64,000 nt of DNA from a virus, in IMG/VR virus record IMGVR_UViG_3300005590_000001, positions 1 to 64,000 of that record; one strand, 5' to 3'. The stretch's first letter is position 1; each line of letters opens with the position of its first letter. Shown piece by piece: positions 50,568 to 58,310 of the stretch. The translations under genes and the position numbers were made by a program. Under the pieces are notes generated by a model that had not been told where the DNA came from, made no database searches, and saw nothing but the letters and a program-made list of their open reading frames with translations.

Positions 50568-51204
50568 TGTTTAACCTTTTAACTTCCTTACTATTGGCTT
50601 GCTCTTTGTGGGATAGAGTAATGTATTTGCCGTACTTACCATGATAAAAGAAACCACAACAATCATTATAAGATCCAGTAAATGGATAAAATACATCACA
50701 TGCGGTCGGTCTGAATATTTGATAGTGATATGTTAATTTGCTACTTGGAGAAGATTTTTTGCTTATCTGTTTTAGAGGTGAAGCTTTTACTCTATACCAA
50801 ATATTGTTATATTTATAAAATAATTGGTTATCAAGCTCAATCAAATTATACTGTTTCTTTTCACGGCGATATGGTTTGCGTTTAAATTTTTGTAAAGTTT
50901 GAGTCCTAGGGCAAACATAAAAACATAATCTCATGTAAGATTTTAGAAGTTCATCCTTAGAATCATACAACTTACCATCTTTAATGATAGTATCTTGATC
51001 TACGTACAACTCTATACAATAATCAGCACGTGATCTTTTCCAGCCTTTGTATTTAGTACAAATTTTAGAATAAACATTATCCCATTTTTGACCAATACTA
51101 CCTTTGAGAAGCTTTAGTACTTCATCAAATACAGTGTCACGTTTACCTTTATCTGGATAATAGTGAGGCTTACGCCATTGTTTACGCATGCTTTCTTTGG
51201 TCAT
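50554..51204 (-). CDS. Basic hypothetical protein
   Basis: About 216 residues from MTKESMRKQWRKPHYYPDKG. The ATG at 51204 overlaps the preceding stop (ATGA). Strongly basic and Tyr-rich (KFKRKPYRREKKQYN), possibly nucleic-acid-binding. No motif recognised. Confidence 0.65.
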   Translation of the reverse strand: MTKESMRKQWRKPHYYPDKGKRDTVFDEVLKLLKGSIGQKWDNVYSKICTKYKGWKRSRADYCIELYVDQDTIIKDGKLYDSKDELLKSYMRLCFYVCPRTQTLQKFKRKPYRREKKQYNLIELDNQLFYKYNNIWYRVKASPLKQISKKSSPSSKLTYHYQIFRPTACDVFYPFTGSYNDCCGFFYHGKYGKYITLSHKEQANSKEVKRLNNVTI

Positions 51205-51353
51205 GATAGTAAAATTAAAAATGCAAAGAATAAAAGCCAGCCAGAAATTGATTCCTGACCTAAGAATGAAGATATAACAGCAAGTACAGACAGACTGATA
51301 CAAAGTAAAGCTTTGGCCCATAGTCTATATAATGTAAATTTATTTTCGTCCAT
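51201..51353 (-). CDS. Small membrane protein (50 aa)
   Basis: Reads MDENKFTLYRLWAKALLCIS, then LSVLAVISSFLGQESISGWL and LFFAFLILLS, two short hydrophobic helices. Good AAAGGAAA Shine-Dalgarno. Its stop overlaps the next start. Unknown. Confidence 0.65.
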   Translation of the reverse strand: MDENKFTLYRLWAKALLCISLSVLAVISSFLGQESISGWLLFFAFLILLS

Positions 51354-51369
51354 TGTATTTTCCTTTAAA

Positions 51370-51391
51370 TAACCCCGGGTGGACTTGAACC
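51370..51391 (-). pseudogene. 3' tRNA fragment next to an HNH gene
   Basis: The minus strand carries GGTTCAAGTCCACC and CGGGGTTA, a T-loop, 3' T-stem and acceptor strand with no 5' half. The sequence before it has been replaced by a hairpin (GAACCTTT with AAAGGTTC, 51387-51407). Confidence 0.65.
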
Positions 51392-51417
51392 TTTATTTTA
51401 AAGGTTCGACTGTAAAT

Positions 51418-51428
51418 TGCGTAATATA
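51418..51428 (+). promoter_or_regulatory. TGYGTAATA dyad upstream of an HNH gene
   Basis: TGCGTAATATA, 15 bases before the start codon, with inverted repeat GCGTA-ATA-TACGC. It is followed by an AGGAGG Shine-Dalgarno. Same element as at 43940, 46959 and 63405. Confidence 0.5.
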
Positions 51429-51443
51429 CGCTAGGAGGTTATA

Positions 51444-52073
51444 ATGACATATAAAGTATCTGATGATGATTTTAAATCATCAATTGAAAAATCAAACAAT
51501 ATAGGTGAAGCACTTAAAAATATGGGGTACACAACAGCATCACAAAATTATAGGATGTTCAATAAAAGAGTAAAACAATTAAATATTGATATTAGTCATT
51601 TTAATGCAAAACGCTGGGAGCGTAATAAGTTTATAAAAAAACCTATTGAAGAATTTCTTCAAAAGAATCGGTGTGTGAATAGTAGTAATCTAAAGAAAAG
51701 GTTGATTAATGAAGGCTTCTTAGAAAACAAATGTTATGAATGTAACATAACAGACTGGCAAAATAAAAAACTTGTAATGCATTTAGAACACAAAGATGGT
51801 GATCCTCTTAATAATGAATTAAGCAATTTAACTTTATTATGTCCTAATTGTCATTCACAAACAAGTACATATTGTCGTGGACAAAAAAGAAAAAAACACA
51901 CAAAAAACAAAAGAAATAAACCTAGATTTCATTTAAGAAAAGTTGAGCGTCCACCTCTTGAAGTTTTAGAACAAGATGTGAAAATTTTAGGTTATTTAGG
52001 TACTGGAAGAAAATATAAAGTTAGTGATAACGCTATTAGAAAATGGATCAAATATTATAAAAATAGCCCTTGA
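51444..52073 (+). CDS. HNH homing endonuclease (free-standing)
   Basis: The 209 residues parallel the gene at 43982. NNIGEALKNMGYTTASQNYR and IDISHFNAKRW form the DNA-binding N-terminus. CYECNITDW, MHLEHKDGDPLNNELSNL and LLCPNCHSQT form the HNH/zinc core, and YKVSDNAIRKWI the C-terminal helix. Its stop codon lies inside tRNA-Gln on the other strand and its 5' side abuts a tRNA fragment. Confidence 0.9.
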   Translation: MTYKVSDDDFKSSIEKSNNIGEALKNMGYTTASQNYRMFNKRVKQLNIDISHFNAKRWERNKFIKKPIEEFLQKNRCVNSSNLKKRLINEGFLENKCYECNITDWQNKKLVMHLEHKDGDPLNNELSNLTLLCPNCHSQTSTYCRGQKRKKHTKNKRNKPRFHLRKVERPPLEVLEQDVKILGYLGTGRKYKVSDNAIRKWIKYYKNSP

Positions 52074-52134
52074 CGGGATCGAACCGCCGTATGCAACTCC
52101 AAAAGTTGCCGTCTTACCATTAGACGAAAGGGCA
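52064..52134 (-). tRNA. tRNA-Gln (anticodon TTG)
   Basis: Anticodon arm GCAAC-TTTTGGA-GTTGC with anticodon TTG; D-arm GTCT/AGAC; T-arm GGCGG-TTCGATC-CCGTC. Acceptor TGCCCTT/AAGGGCT has a terminal U-U mismatch. The 3' end overlaps the HNH stop on the opposite strand. No CCA. Confidence 0.9.
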
Positions 52135-52142
52135 TCATTTTA

Positions 52143-52502
52143 TTAAATCGGCGGAATTGCAACTGCCAAACAACCAGCTTGGATAATATCATTCATGAGT
52201 TGCTGCCGTGCATCAAACAAACTATTCAGTAGAGTTTGAATGTCGTCCAATGCTTGTTGATCATCTTCAGACAATCCACCCTCATCCAGCCATTTTTGAA
52301 GAAGATCGTTTTGTTGCTGAATAAGAAGCAACATAAAATCGTTTAAGGCAATGAGTTGATCCAACTTATTCCAACAATACAAATAAGTACCCATTGGTGG
52401 ATCAATATTTGTTTCAATATACGGATCTGGAACTGGAGTAAGTTCTGCTTGTGGTTGAGAGAAAGCACAAAGTAGAGAAAGGAGAATAGCCGGTGTGTTC
52501 AT
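52143..52502 (-). CDS. Secreted helical protein
   Basis: The 119 residues start with a signal peptide (MNTPAILLSLLCAFSQPQA) followed by a Pro-rich segment and a long amphipathic helix (LLIQQQNDLLQKWLDEGG). It could be an envelope or lysis-related protein, but no spanin motif is visible. Starts in ATGA overlap with the 30-aa gene. Confidence 0.65.
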   Translation of the reverse strand: MNTPAILLSLLCAFSQPQAELTPVPDPYIETNIDPPMGTYLYCWNKLDQLIALNDFMLLLIQQQNDLLQKWLDEGGLSEDDQQALDDIQTLLNSLFDARQQLMNDIIQAGCLAVAIPPI

Positions 52503-52591
52503 TTAGTTTTTCCTGCATCAATAAAAGTAACAGTTAAGTATACGCCGACAACTAACATAGTACCGGCAACTAAAATTTGAGATAAGTTCAT
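52499..52591 (-). CDS. 30-aa membrane peptide
   Basis: MNLSQILVAGTMLVVGVYLT, then VTFIDAGKTK: a single hydrophobic helix with a short soluble tail. It starts with a GGAG Shine-Dalgarno and overlaps the next start (ATGA). Small but well positioned for translation. Confidence 0.5.
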   Translation of the reverse strand: MNLSQILVAGTMLVVGVYLTVTFIDAGKTK

Positions 52592-52605
52592 ACTGAACTC
52601 CACAA

Positions 52606-52678
52606 TACTACCGGAAGGATTCGAACCCTCGACCATTTGGGTAGAAACCAAACGCTCTATCCACTGAGCTACGGTAGC
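52606..52678 (-). tRNA. tRNA-Arg (anticodon TCT), second copy
   Basis: Acceptor GCTACCG/CGGTAGT; D-arm GCTC/GAGC; anticodon arm TTTGG-TTTCTAC-CCAAA with anticodon TCT; T-arm GAGGG-TTCGAAT-CCTTC. Same anticodon as the tRNA at 23935 but clearly different in sequence. No CCA. The upstream gene ends inside it. Confidence 0.9.
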
Positions 52679-52875
52679 TTATTTTTAAAAAGTTTTCTAT
52701 CCACCCTTCTCTCCAAAGCCTCATACTTTTTTTCTATTTGAAATATAATGCTGAGAATTTGTGCCAACATCAGAAAGATTATACCCGGCCACATATGGTA
52801 TGGATATTTATCTGTGGATATTATTAGACTAATTCCACCAATAATTAGTAGAAGGATCCAAATATTTTTCATCAT
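52669..52875 (-). CDS. Membrane protein
   Basis: About 68 residues from MMKNIWILLLIIGGISLIIS, with a second helix GIIFLMLAQILSIIFQI. The TAG stop is supplied by bases of the tRNA-Arg 5' end. Unknown. Confidence 0.6.
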   Translation of the reverse strand: MMKNIWILLLIIGGISLIISTDKYPYHMWPGIIFLMLAQILSIIFQIEKKYEALERRVDRKLFKNKLP

Positions 52876-52963
52876 TGATATACAATCCACGCCATATACG
52901 GCGGACTTGCCAAATTACATAGAGGATGAAGATAGATACAAAGATATAAGTATCAATTTCCAT
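52829..52963 (-). CDS. Small membrane protein (44 aa)
   Basis: MEIDTYIFVSIFILYVIWQV, then a basic/aromatic segment and a Trp-rich end NYWWN. The start overlaps the gene upstream by 11 bases. Overlaps the next gene by 47 bases, so one of the two starts may differ. Confidence 0.5.
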   Translation of the reverse strand: MEIDTYIFVSIFILYVIWQVRRIWRGLYINDEKYLDPSTNYWWN

Positions 52964-53138
52964 CCTCGTGAAATTTGTGAACATTAAGAATTTCATACTG
53001 TTGCTGTTTCAAAGATTGAATGATGGCCTGTACTTGCGGCCCTCTGCAAATTTTAGCTCCGTAAGAATAATCTTCGAAGTCTTCATAGTAAATGTGTTCT
53101 CGATATGAGATTACGTAGAGAATCTTTTCATCGTCCAT
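52953..53138 (-). CDS. Hypothetical protein
   Basis: The 61 residues MDDEKILYVISYREHIYYED onward form a small alpha/beta protein. Overlaps the upstream gene by 11 bases. Unknown. Confidence 0.55.
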   Translation of the reverse strand: MDDEKILYVISYREHIYYEDFEDYSYGAKICRGPQVQAIIQSLKQQQYEILNVHKFHEDGN

Positions 53139-53337
53139 TTTCTTCAGACTCAGTTATTGTTTCTTCATCAAGTTGGATCCATTCAAAATGACTGGTAGTG
53201 GGATTATATCGGCCGACTCCAGCTTCTACAGCGTCTATTTCCCAAAGATCATTATTGATCGATAATGAAATATTACATACTATAAACCAGAATAAACTAG
53301 ATAAAAGTACTCCAAGTTCGAAATCTTGATCACGCAT
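53128..53337 (-). CDS. Small protein with one membrane helix
   Basis: About 69 residues from MRDQDFELGVLLSSLFWFIV, one N-terminal hydrophobic helix and an acidic C-terminus (DEETITESEENG). The ATG at 53337 overlaps the preceding stop. Unknown. Confidence 0.55.
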   Translation of the reverse strand: MRDQDFELGVLLSSLFWFIVCNISLSINNDLWEIDAVEAGVGRYNPTTSHFEWIQLDEETITESEENGR

Positions 53338-53494
53338 CTTCAGAATCTTCCTCAAAAAGAAAGTAACGAATCTTGTAAGCACCGAGATGAATATTTTCGG
53401 CTAAATATTTATCGGCGACTTCTTCGCAGTTAAAGGTTAGGAATTCATTTTTGTGTTCCAGAGGAATAACGACGGCGAATTGCTCTTCGTTCAT
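53330..53494 (-). CDS. Small acidic protein
   Basis: About 54 residues from MNEEQFAVVIPLEHKNEFLT. The ATG at 53494 follows an AAAGGA Shine-Dalgarno. Acidic end EEDSEDA. Unknown. Confidence 0.55.
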   Translation of the reverse strand: MNEEQFAVVIPLEHKNEFLTFNCEEVADKYLAENIHLGAYKIRYFLFEEDSEDA

Positions 53495-53550
53495 AATAGA
53501 ATCCTTTTGGTTTGATAATATACGCATACTAGTCTACCACATTATAGTTT

Positions 53551-53811
53551 TCAAACATAAATATTATTCCAATTGCATCTATGAGAATATCCTAACATTC
53601 TCAAGTACCAAGGAATTTCAGGTAAATCTTCTGGTGTCAATCCCGGTTCCCAAAAATGGCAGTTATAAACACCCGGTATTCTAGTACCTCTATAATCACG
53701 GGCCTCTTCATTAAGACACCAAAGTGTTACTGCACCACGCAAAAAGAAACAGTCTGAACATGACTTCTTTTCAGCATCTGGTTTTTTAGATTCATGAATA
53801 AATCTTTGCAT
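53551..53811 (-). CDS. Cys-containing small protein
   Basis: The 86 residues hold KKSCSDCFFLRGAVTLWC and a later YNCHFWEPG, a possible CxxC...C...C zinc site common in short phage proteins. Unknown. Confidence 0.65.
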   Translation of the reverse strand: MQRFIHESKKPDAEKKSCSDCFFLRGAVTLWCLNEEARDYRGTRIPGVYNCHFWEPGLTPEDLPEIPWYLRMLGYSHRCNWNNIYV

Positions 53812-53825
53812 TGTTTACTCCAAAG

Positions 53826-54291
53826 TAGCACCGGTGGGAGTCGAACCCACATGGGGTATTCACCCCCTCAGATTTTAAGTCTGCATACCACTACAGTTTT
53901 CACTGCCTAAGTTTTTTACCCCTTTAATTCCTGCTGAACTTATCCGAGTTTCTATGAACTGAATCATATTCAGGGGTACAGGGTTTAGTTTGTGGTCTGG
54001 ACTATCCCTTTAGCTTTGCCTAAGCTTTAGCTAGGTGATTATAGTCTCTGCACCTTCTGTGTTGTCTGGCTTTATTTATCCCACTTGAATAAGTACCAGC
54101 TTAGGGTGTATCTAGAATTCCAACACAGCTTGGCTCAGGGTTCCCATACGAGTTAGCATAAAGCTAAGTCATCCTATTTGCTCACGCTCAAGGTTTTCTT
54201 CACGCTTAGGGTTCTCTGAATTTACACCATTTAGACATGGCTTTCACCATGAATGCACCTTATGATGCGTATGCCGTTCCGCCACGATGCC
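53826..54291 (-). tRNA. tRNA-Leu (anticodon TAA) interrupted by a group I intron
   Basis: The 5' exon (54265-54291, 27 bases) and the 3' exon (53826-53883, 58 bases) join to an 85-base class II tRNA: acceptor GGCATCG/CGGTGCT, anticodon stem TCAGA/TCTGA, loop CTTAAAA with anticodon TAA, variable arm GGGGTGAATACCCC, T-arm GTGGG-TTCGACT-CCCAC. Unspliced, the anticodon stem cannot form. No CCA. Confidence 0.9.
53884..54264 (-). mobile_element. 381-nt ORF-less group I intron in tRNA-Leu
   Basis: Conserved core elements are visible on the minus strand: GTGCAGAGACTATAATC (R/P7 5' side, 54037-54053) and GGGATAGTCC (S/P7 3' side, 53999-54008). The 5' exon ends GCAT with the last U able to pair with G in GGTGC (P1 wobble). 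The intron ends in G before the 3' exon CAGACTT. No open frame is present. Confidence 0.88.
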
Positions 54292-54296
54292 ATTAA

Positions 54297-54527
54297 TTAC
54301 TTATTTTCATTCTTTTTAATATCAACCATAGTATCTCCAAGCAATATCAATACTGCTACAGTAGTTGCACCACACAATAATCCAGATACAATACAGCCTG
54401 TTCCCGCAACTTCAGGATCTATTGCTAAGGTTTTTACTAAATATTCATGTAAGAAGGTTAAACCTAAAACAACAAATGGAAGGACCATAATAGATCCAAT
54501 CATTAACATTCGAATAAATATTTTCAT
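54297..54527 (-). CDS. Membrane protein
   Basis: The 76 residues MKIFIRMLMIGSIMVLPFVV with a second helix CIVSGLLCGATTVAVLILLG. Starts in ATGA overlap with the 57-aa gene and ends just before the tRNA. Unknown. Confidence 0.65.
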   Translation of the reverse strand: MKIFIRMLMIGSIMVLPFVVLGLTFLHEYLVKTLAIDPEVAGTGCIVSGLLCGATTVAVLILLGDTMVDIKKNENK

Positions 54528-54697
54528 ACAGACTCCCCAAAAAGTTTCTCACAATCTTCAAAAGTAACTCTGATAGGATTTTTCTTGACCAGAGAAATCT
54601 CTACAAAAGTTCGATGAATTTTCTTAATCTTGATTTTACCGTACTCACTATGCTGTGCAATGGTACCAACTTTAAGTACTGGTGTTTGTGTTTTCAT
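54524..54697 (-). CDS. Small basic beta protein (57 aa)
   Basis: MKTQTPVLKVGTIAQHSEYG, then KIKIKKIHRTFVEISLVKKN and PIRVTFEDCEKLFGESV. ATGA overlaps at both ends support coding. Resembles a short beta-barrel; no family. Confidence 0.65.
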   Translation of the reverse strand: MKTQTPVLKVGTIAQHSEYGKIKIKKIHRTFVEISLVKKNPIRVTFEDCEKLFGESV

Positions 54698-55137
54698 GAT
54701 AATGATATCAATCCCAATTCTAAAACCTCGAAACCTAAATCTGTCAACAGTTTTGATTGTTTTTCTAAATTGTCACACGGCCAATCTGGTTGATATGAAT
54801 ATACAGCTTCCATATCTTCGCTAAAATCTGGTATATCTAATCCTTCACCAGATTCATCTAAGTATCCATGTTTATCCCAAAATTCTTTTTTGGTTATACA
54901 CCAAGACAAAGTTTTCTTATCGCTTTTCATAATACCACCGCCGGGTTTCATTTCCCAGTGAGCGTCATCAATGAAAGGTAGGGCAACGAATCCTTCAAAG
55001 GGTAGCTTTTTTTCTCTTGCAGATTCAAATGCGGCTTTGACCCAACTTACAGCCTCTTTTGGAATACGTTCGGCACGAAGAGAGAATCCTTCCAACTCTT
55101 CGTACCAATCTTCAAACGTATCGTACTTATAGCTCAT
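54694..55137 (-). CDS. Hypothetical protein
   Basis: About 147 residues from MSYKYDTFEDWYEELEGFSL. The ATG at 55137 overlaps the preceding gene by 11 bases. An acidic, aromatic protein (FDIPDF-like EGLDIPDFSEDMEAVYSYQP). Not recognised. Confidence 0.65.
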   Translation of the reverse strand: MSYKYDTFEDWYEELEGFSLRAERIPKEAVSWVKAAFESAREKKLPFEGFVALPFIDDAHWEMKPGGGIMKSDKKTLSWCITKKEFWDKHGYLDESGEGLDIPDFSEDMEAVYSYQPDWPCDNLEKQSKLLTDLGFEVLELGLISLS

Positions 55138-55501
55138 TGATCTTAGCCAAAAGATCTGCTTCTGAAAGATTCTCAAGTGCAGCATCTTGCTTCCTTGAAA
55201 GAACTTCCAAATACTTATCTTTGAGTTCCTTACGAGCTTTAGCAGATCTAGCCTCTTCACTTTCCTGCTTTTTAACACTTAGTACATGAAGAACAAGATC
55301 AAATTGCAACTTGGTCAATTGATCTTCTTTAGTAGTCTCAGCAAGAAAATCTTCTTCTTCATTCTGTTTACGCTTACGGTTCAAAGCTTTGGCCATACGG
55401 TTAAGTTCAGCCATGCTGATATCCCACAAATCTTCTGTAGAAACCAAACCATGTTTGTCACTTTGAAATCGCAGCTTCAGACGTGTTGCTTTATCGAACA
55501 T
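55127..55501 (-). CDS. Conserved helical phage protein (coiled coil)
   Basis: The 124 residues MFDKATRLKLRFQSDKHGLV, then EDLWDISMAELNRMAKALN and a long helix. I have seen this form (KATRLKLRF..KG...EDLWDLSL) in other phages without a function. It ends 14 bases above the large gene below. Confidence 0.7.
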   Translation of the reverse strand: MFDKATRLKLRFQSDKHGLVSTEDLWDISMAELNRMAKALNRKRKQNEEEDFLAETTKEDQLTKLQFDLVLHVLSVKKQESEEARSAKARKELKDKYLEVLSRKQDAALENLSEADLLAKINEL

Positions 55502-55513
55502 TTTAATTACCTT

Positions 55514-57589
55514 TCAAAATTTAACTTTAAGAGTACGTTGAAACTTACCGTCAACTTTAACGATAAGATGATTCCTTTGAGTGGATGAAAATCCTACTCC
55601 ACAAAGTTGCTCATCACTGTAATCAACTTTCATATTTGAAGCAAGTGCCTCAAAAACTTTTCTATGCGGATTCAAATCCTCCTGCAAAAATTCATTAAAG
55701 AAACCACGAGGACTATCCTCGTTTTTGCATCCTTCAAGAATGAAACAGTAATGCTTATTTCCAACTTGTTTTTCATGCCAGAAATTGGGACTAAACATCA
55801 TACATTTAACACGTGTAAACTGATTAGTATCTACTCCCCAAATACTACGTGTAGATTGATTAGATTGTAGAATGGGATTGATTGTAAATCCACCTTGTTT
55901 TTTATTGAACTCTACCTTGCATACATGAATAGATTGATGACCATCTAACGGCTTATCATATTCAAATTCATGAATCTCGCCATCACACTCAATTTGAGCT
56001 TTAAATCCAGCTTTAGAACGACCACTAAAATAATTATGCACATAGAATGTATAAGATCCACCTCTCATCTTTTCAGTATTGGGCCAATAAATATTTTCTA
56101 CCGCGACTCCTCTGGGTGTGATAATATCTACATCTAAAGTACCGCCGGTTTTATGCCATTTTGGATACTTGCATGTGTGGAATGCAATTTCTGAATTGTC
56201 TGGACAAATACAGTGAGCATCAAAATCTATGACATTATCATTATTTTCATTCCACTGAATAGAGAATCTCATTATACCATTTACATTACCACCAGCATTC
56301 TTAACATTTTCTTTAATTTGGCTATCGGCGATGTTACCATTGTATGACCATGAAAAATTATTACCCCATTTAAACATACTTGGAGCATCTTTATTAACTG
56401 GTGCAACAATATTCATAAGATTCCTTTCATGCCTACCCTCAAGCATGACTTGAATCTCACGAGCTTTTGGCACTACATTTTTGATAAAGTCTTCAATAGA
56501 GATCTCCTCAACCTTATCAAACTTTTTCACATCGGCGGATTTCTTCACTGCTCCACCCATCAATTCATCAAAGACGTCACCTTCTTTCATATGTTCTCTG
56601 ACGTCACGATTTACAAAGATGATATCATTGACGGATATATCGGAAATAGTAGCATGTCTACGTTGCAATGATTTCGCGAATCCCATTTCGGCGATTTTAT
56701 TACGGGCAGCTTCAATCATCGCCTTGGTATAAATAGGTTGCGGCCGTTTATAATTCGCCGGAGCTACAACTCTTTCAAACTGTCGTACAGCCTTATCAAT
56801 ATCTACACCTTCTGATAAGTTAATCAACAACGTACCAATTGCCGTATTCCTAATACGCTGTGCAGAGTTATCGAACATATTGTTCCAACAGTAAATCAAA
56901 CGATTTTCGCCGTCTACTTTTTCAAATTGTTTCTTTGCCTTAACAAAGTCCGAAACTGATTTTTTAAATTCATCTCCGCGGTATAAAGATCCTTGATCAA
57001 TAAGTTCCAGCACTGTTTCGCCAGCATCCAAAGAAAGTTCTTCCATAGAACGTTTGAATACTTGCAATGTAGCTTCCATATTAGAAAGCTTACGGTTACG
57101 TGCAGTTTTATCTGGCAGGGCCATACTGCGAGGAACTTCGGCAAAGAAGTGATACCATGTTTTAACAGTACCATCTTCCATCATTTGTTTGTTACTTGAA
57201 CACTGACCAAGAATACGTTCTGGTGAAATGAAAACATTCTTGATTGTACATGTGTCTACATATGCTTTCATTGCGTTAATGACTTCTTGATAAGGATATT
57301 GAGAAGTTTCAAAATCCCACAATGAAACCATTTTACCATTTTCAATGTAGACAATCCCGCCGTAGTTCTTCAAAAATGCTCGGCAACAAGAACAATCATG
57401 CTCTCTTCTTTCCTTGTAAATCTCATTAGTACCTGCTGGAAAAGAATCAAGGTAAATCTGCCAAAGTTTATCAGGATCAATATCGGCAATAAAAAGTTGA
57501 GTATTCGAAGCAGTCAATGTGTTGAAATGTGCATCGAAATCTTTTCGAAACGCTTTGAATGGGTCCATATCGTGTTCCTTTGCGGACAA
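55514..57589 (-). CDS. Large phage protein with a DUF2135-like domain
   Basis: The 691 residues begin with a Cys-rich region (REHDCSCCRAFLKN), then a helical middle. The C-terminal part reads GGTLDVDIITPRGVAVENIYWPN, GGSYTFYVHNYFSGRS and GFKAQIECDGEIHEFEY, which resembles DUF2135/YfaP-like beta domains. Residues 380-560 may form a separate MoxR-associated style module. I cannot assign an activity. It is one of the longest genes here and highly conserved in style, suggesting an important role. Confidence 0.7.
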   Translation of the reverse strand: MSAKEHDMDPFKAFRKDFDAHFNTLTASNTQLFIADIDPDKLWQIYLDSFPAGTNEIYKERREHDCSCCRAFLKNYGGIVYIENGKMVSLWDFETSQYPYQEVINAMKAYVDTCTIKNVFISPERILGQCSSNKQMMEDGTVKTWYHFFAEVPRSMALPDKTARNRKLSNMEATLQVFKRSMEELSLDAGETVLELIDQGSLYRGDEFKKSVSDFVKAKKQFEKVDGENRLIYCWNNMFDNSAQRIRNTAIGTLLINLSEGVDIDKAVRQFERVVAPANYKRPQPIYTKAMIEAARNKIAEMGFAKSLQRRHATISDISVNDIIFVNRDVREHMKEGDVFDELMGGAVKKSADVKKFDKVEEISIEDFIKNVVPKAREIQVMLEGRHERNLMNIVAPVNKDAPSMFKWGNNFSWSYNGNIADSQIKENVKNAGGNVNGIMRFSIQWNENNDNVIDFDAHCICPDNSEIAFHTCKYPKWHKTGGTLDVDIITPRGVAVENIYWPNTEKMRGGSYTFYVHNYFSGRSKAGFKAQIECDGEIHEFEYDKPLDGHQSIHVCKVEFNKKQGGFTINPILQSNQSTRSIWGVDTNQFTRVKCMMFSPNFWHEKQVGNKHYCFILEGCKNEDSPRGFFNEFLQEDLNPHRKVFEALASNMKVDYSDEQLCGVGFSSTQRNHLIVKVDGKFQRTLKVKF

Positions 57590-57601
57590 ATGAAAGTTCT
57601 G

Positions 57602-58006
57602 TTATTTGTAAAGTTGTGTTTTTAGATACACACAAGTATCGTGTGGCTTTTTCTTTAGAGATTCAAAAATTTCTTTTATACAAGATTCTTGTTCTGGAGG
57701 AATTTGGTTATCGTTAATAAAATAAGAGAGTTTTGATTCAATCACGATAAATGGTTTGGGACGCATCCAAGCACCATAGTCTTCATAAAGCCTTCTCTCT
57801 ACTTTTCGCTCTATTGTTTTTTGCGCAATAGTAATTTCAGCAGCATTTTTAGAGCATCTATAAAGACCTAGAAGCGACGGGCCGGTCTCATAATCCAAGT
57901 ATGAAGCTATATCTATAGAAAGATCATAATCTATTTTATTAATAAAATTCAACAGGATATAATTCTTAGCAACTGGATCCCAAACCAGTAATAAATCATC
58001 ATTCAT
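57602..58006 (-). CDS. Hypothetical protein
   Basis: The 134 residues start MNDDLLLVWDPVAKNYILLN. A GGAGTG Shine-Dalgarno precedes the start and a terminator lies just upstream. Helical, with a charged C-terminus (FESLKKKPHDTCVYLKTQLY). Unknown. Confidence 0.65.
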   Translation of the reverse strand: MNDDLLLVWDPVAKNYILLNFINKIDYDLSIDIASYLDYETGPSLLGLYRCSKNAAEITIAQKTIERKVERRLYEDYGAWMRPKPFIVIESKLSYFINDNQIPPEQESCIKEIFESLKKKPHDTCVYLKTQLYK

Positions 58007-58017
58007 TATTACACTCC

Positions 58018-58055
58018 AAAAAAATAGACCCTCCTGCTTGTCAGCAGTCAGGTCT
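58018..58055 (-). terminator. Rho-independent terminator
   Basis: On the minus strand GACCTGACTGC pairs with GCAGGAGGGTC (two mismatches) across a 6-base loop, followed by TATTTTTTT. It ends transcription entering from 58300 or attenuates it before the gene at 57602. Confidence 0.8.
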
Positions 58056-58084
58056 AGTGATAAGTAACCTATATCTTTATTTCA

Positions 58085-58105
58085 ACGTGTACCTTAATAT
58101 AGCAT
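58085..58105 (+). repeat. 21-bp element shared with 4458-4478
   Basis: ACGTGTACCTTAATATAGCA plus T, 19 of 21 matches to the copy at 4458. Here it lies 30 bases from a minus-strand terminator. Possible promoter or regulatory site; orientation relative to the terminator differs between the two copies. Confidence 0.55.
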
Positions 58106-58149
58106 GAAATCAGAAAAGTAGGTCAAATTTTGTCGGAATATCCGGCCGT

Positions 58150-58310
58150 TCTCAAAAATAGGAATGGCGGGGTCTGGGTCGTATCAGCGAAACCAGCAGA
58201 CCCCGCCTGAGAGGCCCGGAGCGCGTCGCATAGGCGTTATGAGTGCCGGGTGGTGCGTCACCACCTTAGCACCACCCGTCGCCTTAGCGGGCTTCTACGG
58301 AGCCTTGACT
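58150..58310 (-). ncRNA. GC-rich structured RNA candidate
   Basis: This stretch is far richer in G+C than its surroundings. It has a perfect 11-bp stem (GGCGGGGTCTG, 58166-58176, with 58197-58207) and a 10-bp stem (CGGGTGGTGC, 58247-58256, with 58269-58278), plus smaller hairpins. On the minus strand the first stem is followed by ATTCCTATTTTT, terminator-like. Bases 58284-58306 also code for the end of the neighbouring gene. It could be a small RNA, an attenuator or a replication element. Confidence 0.5.
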
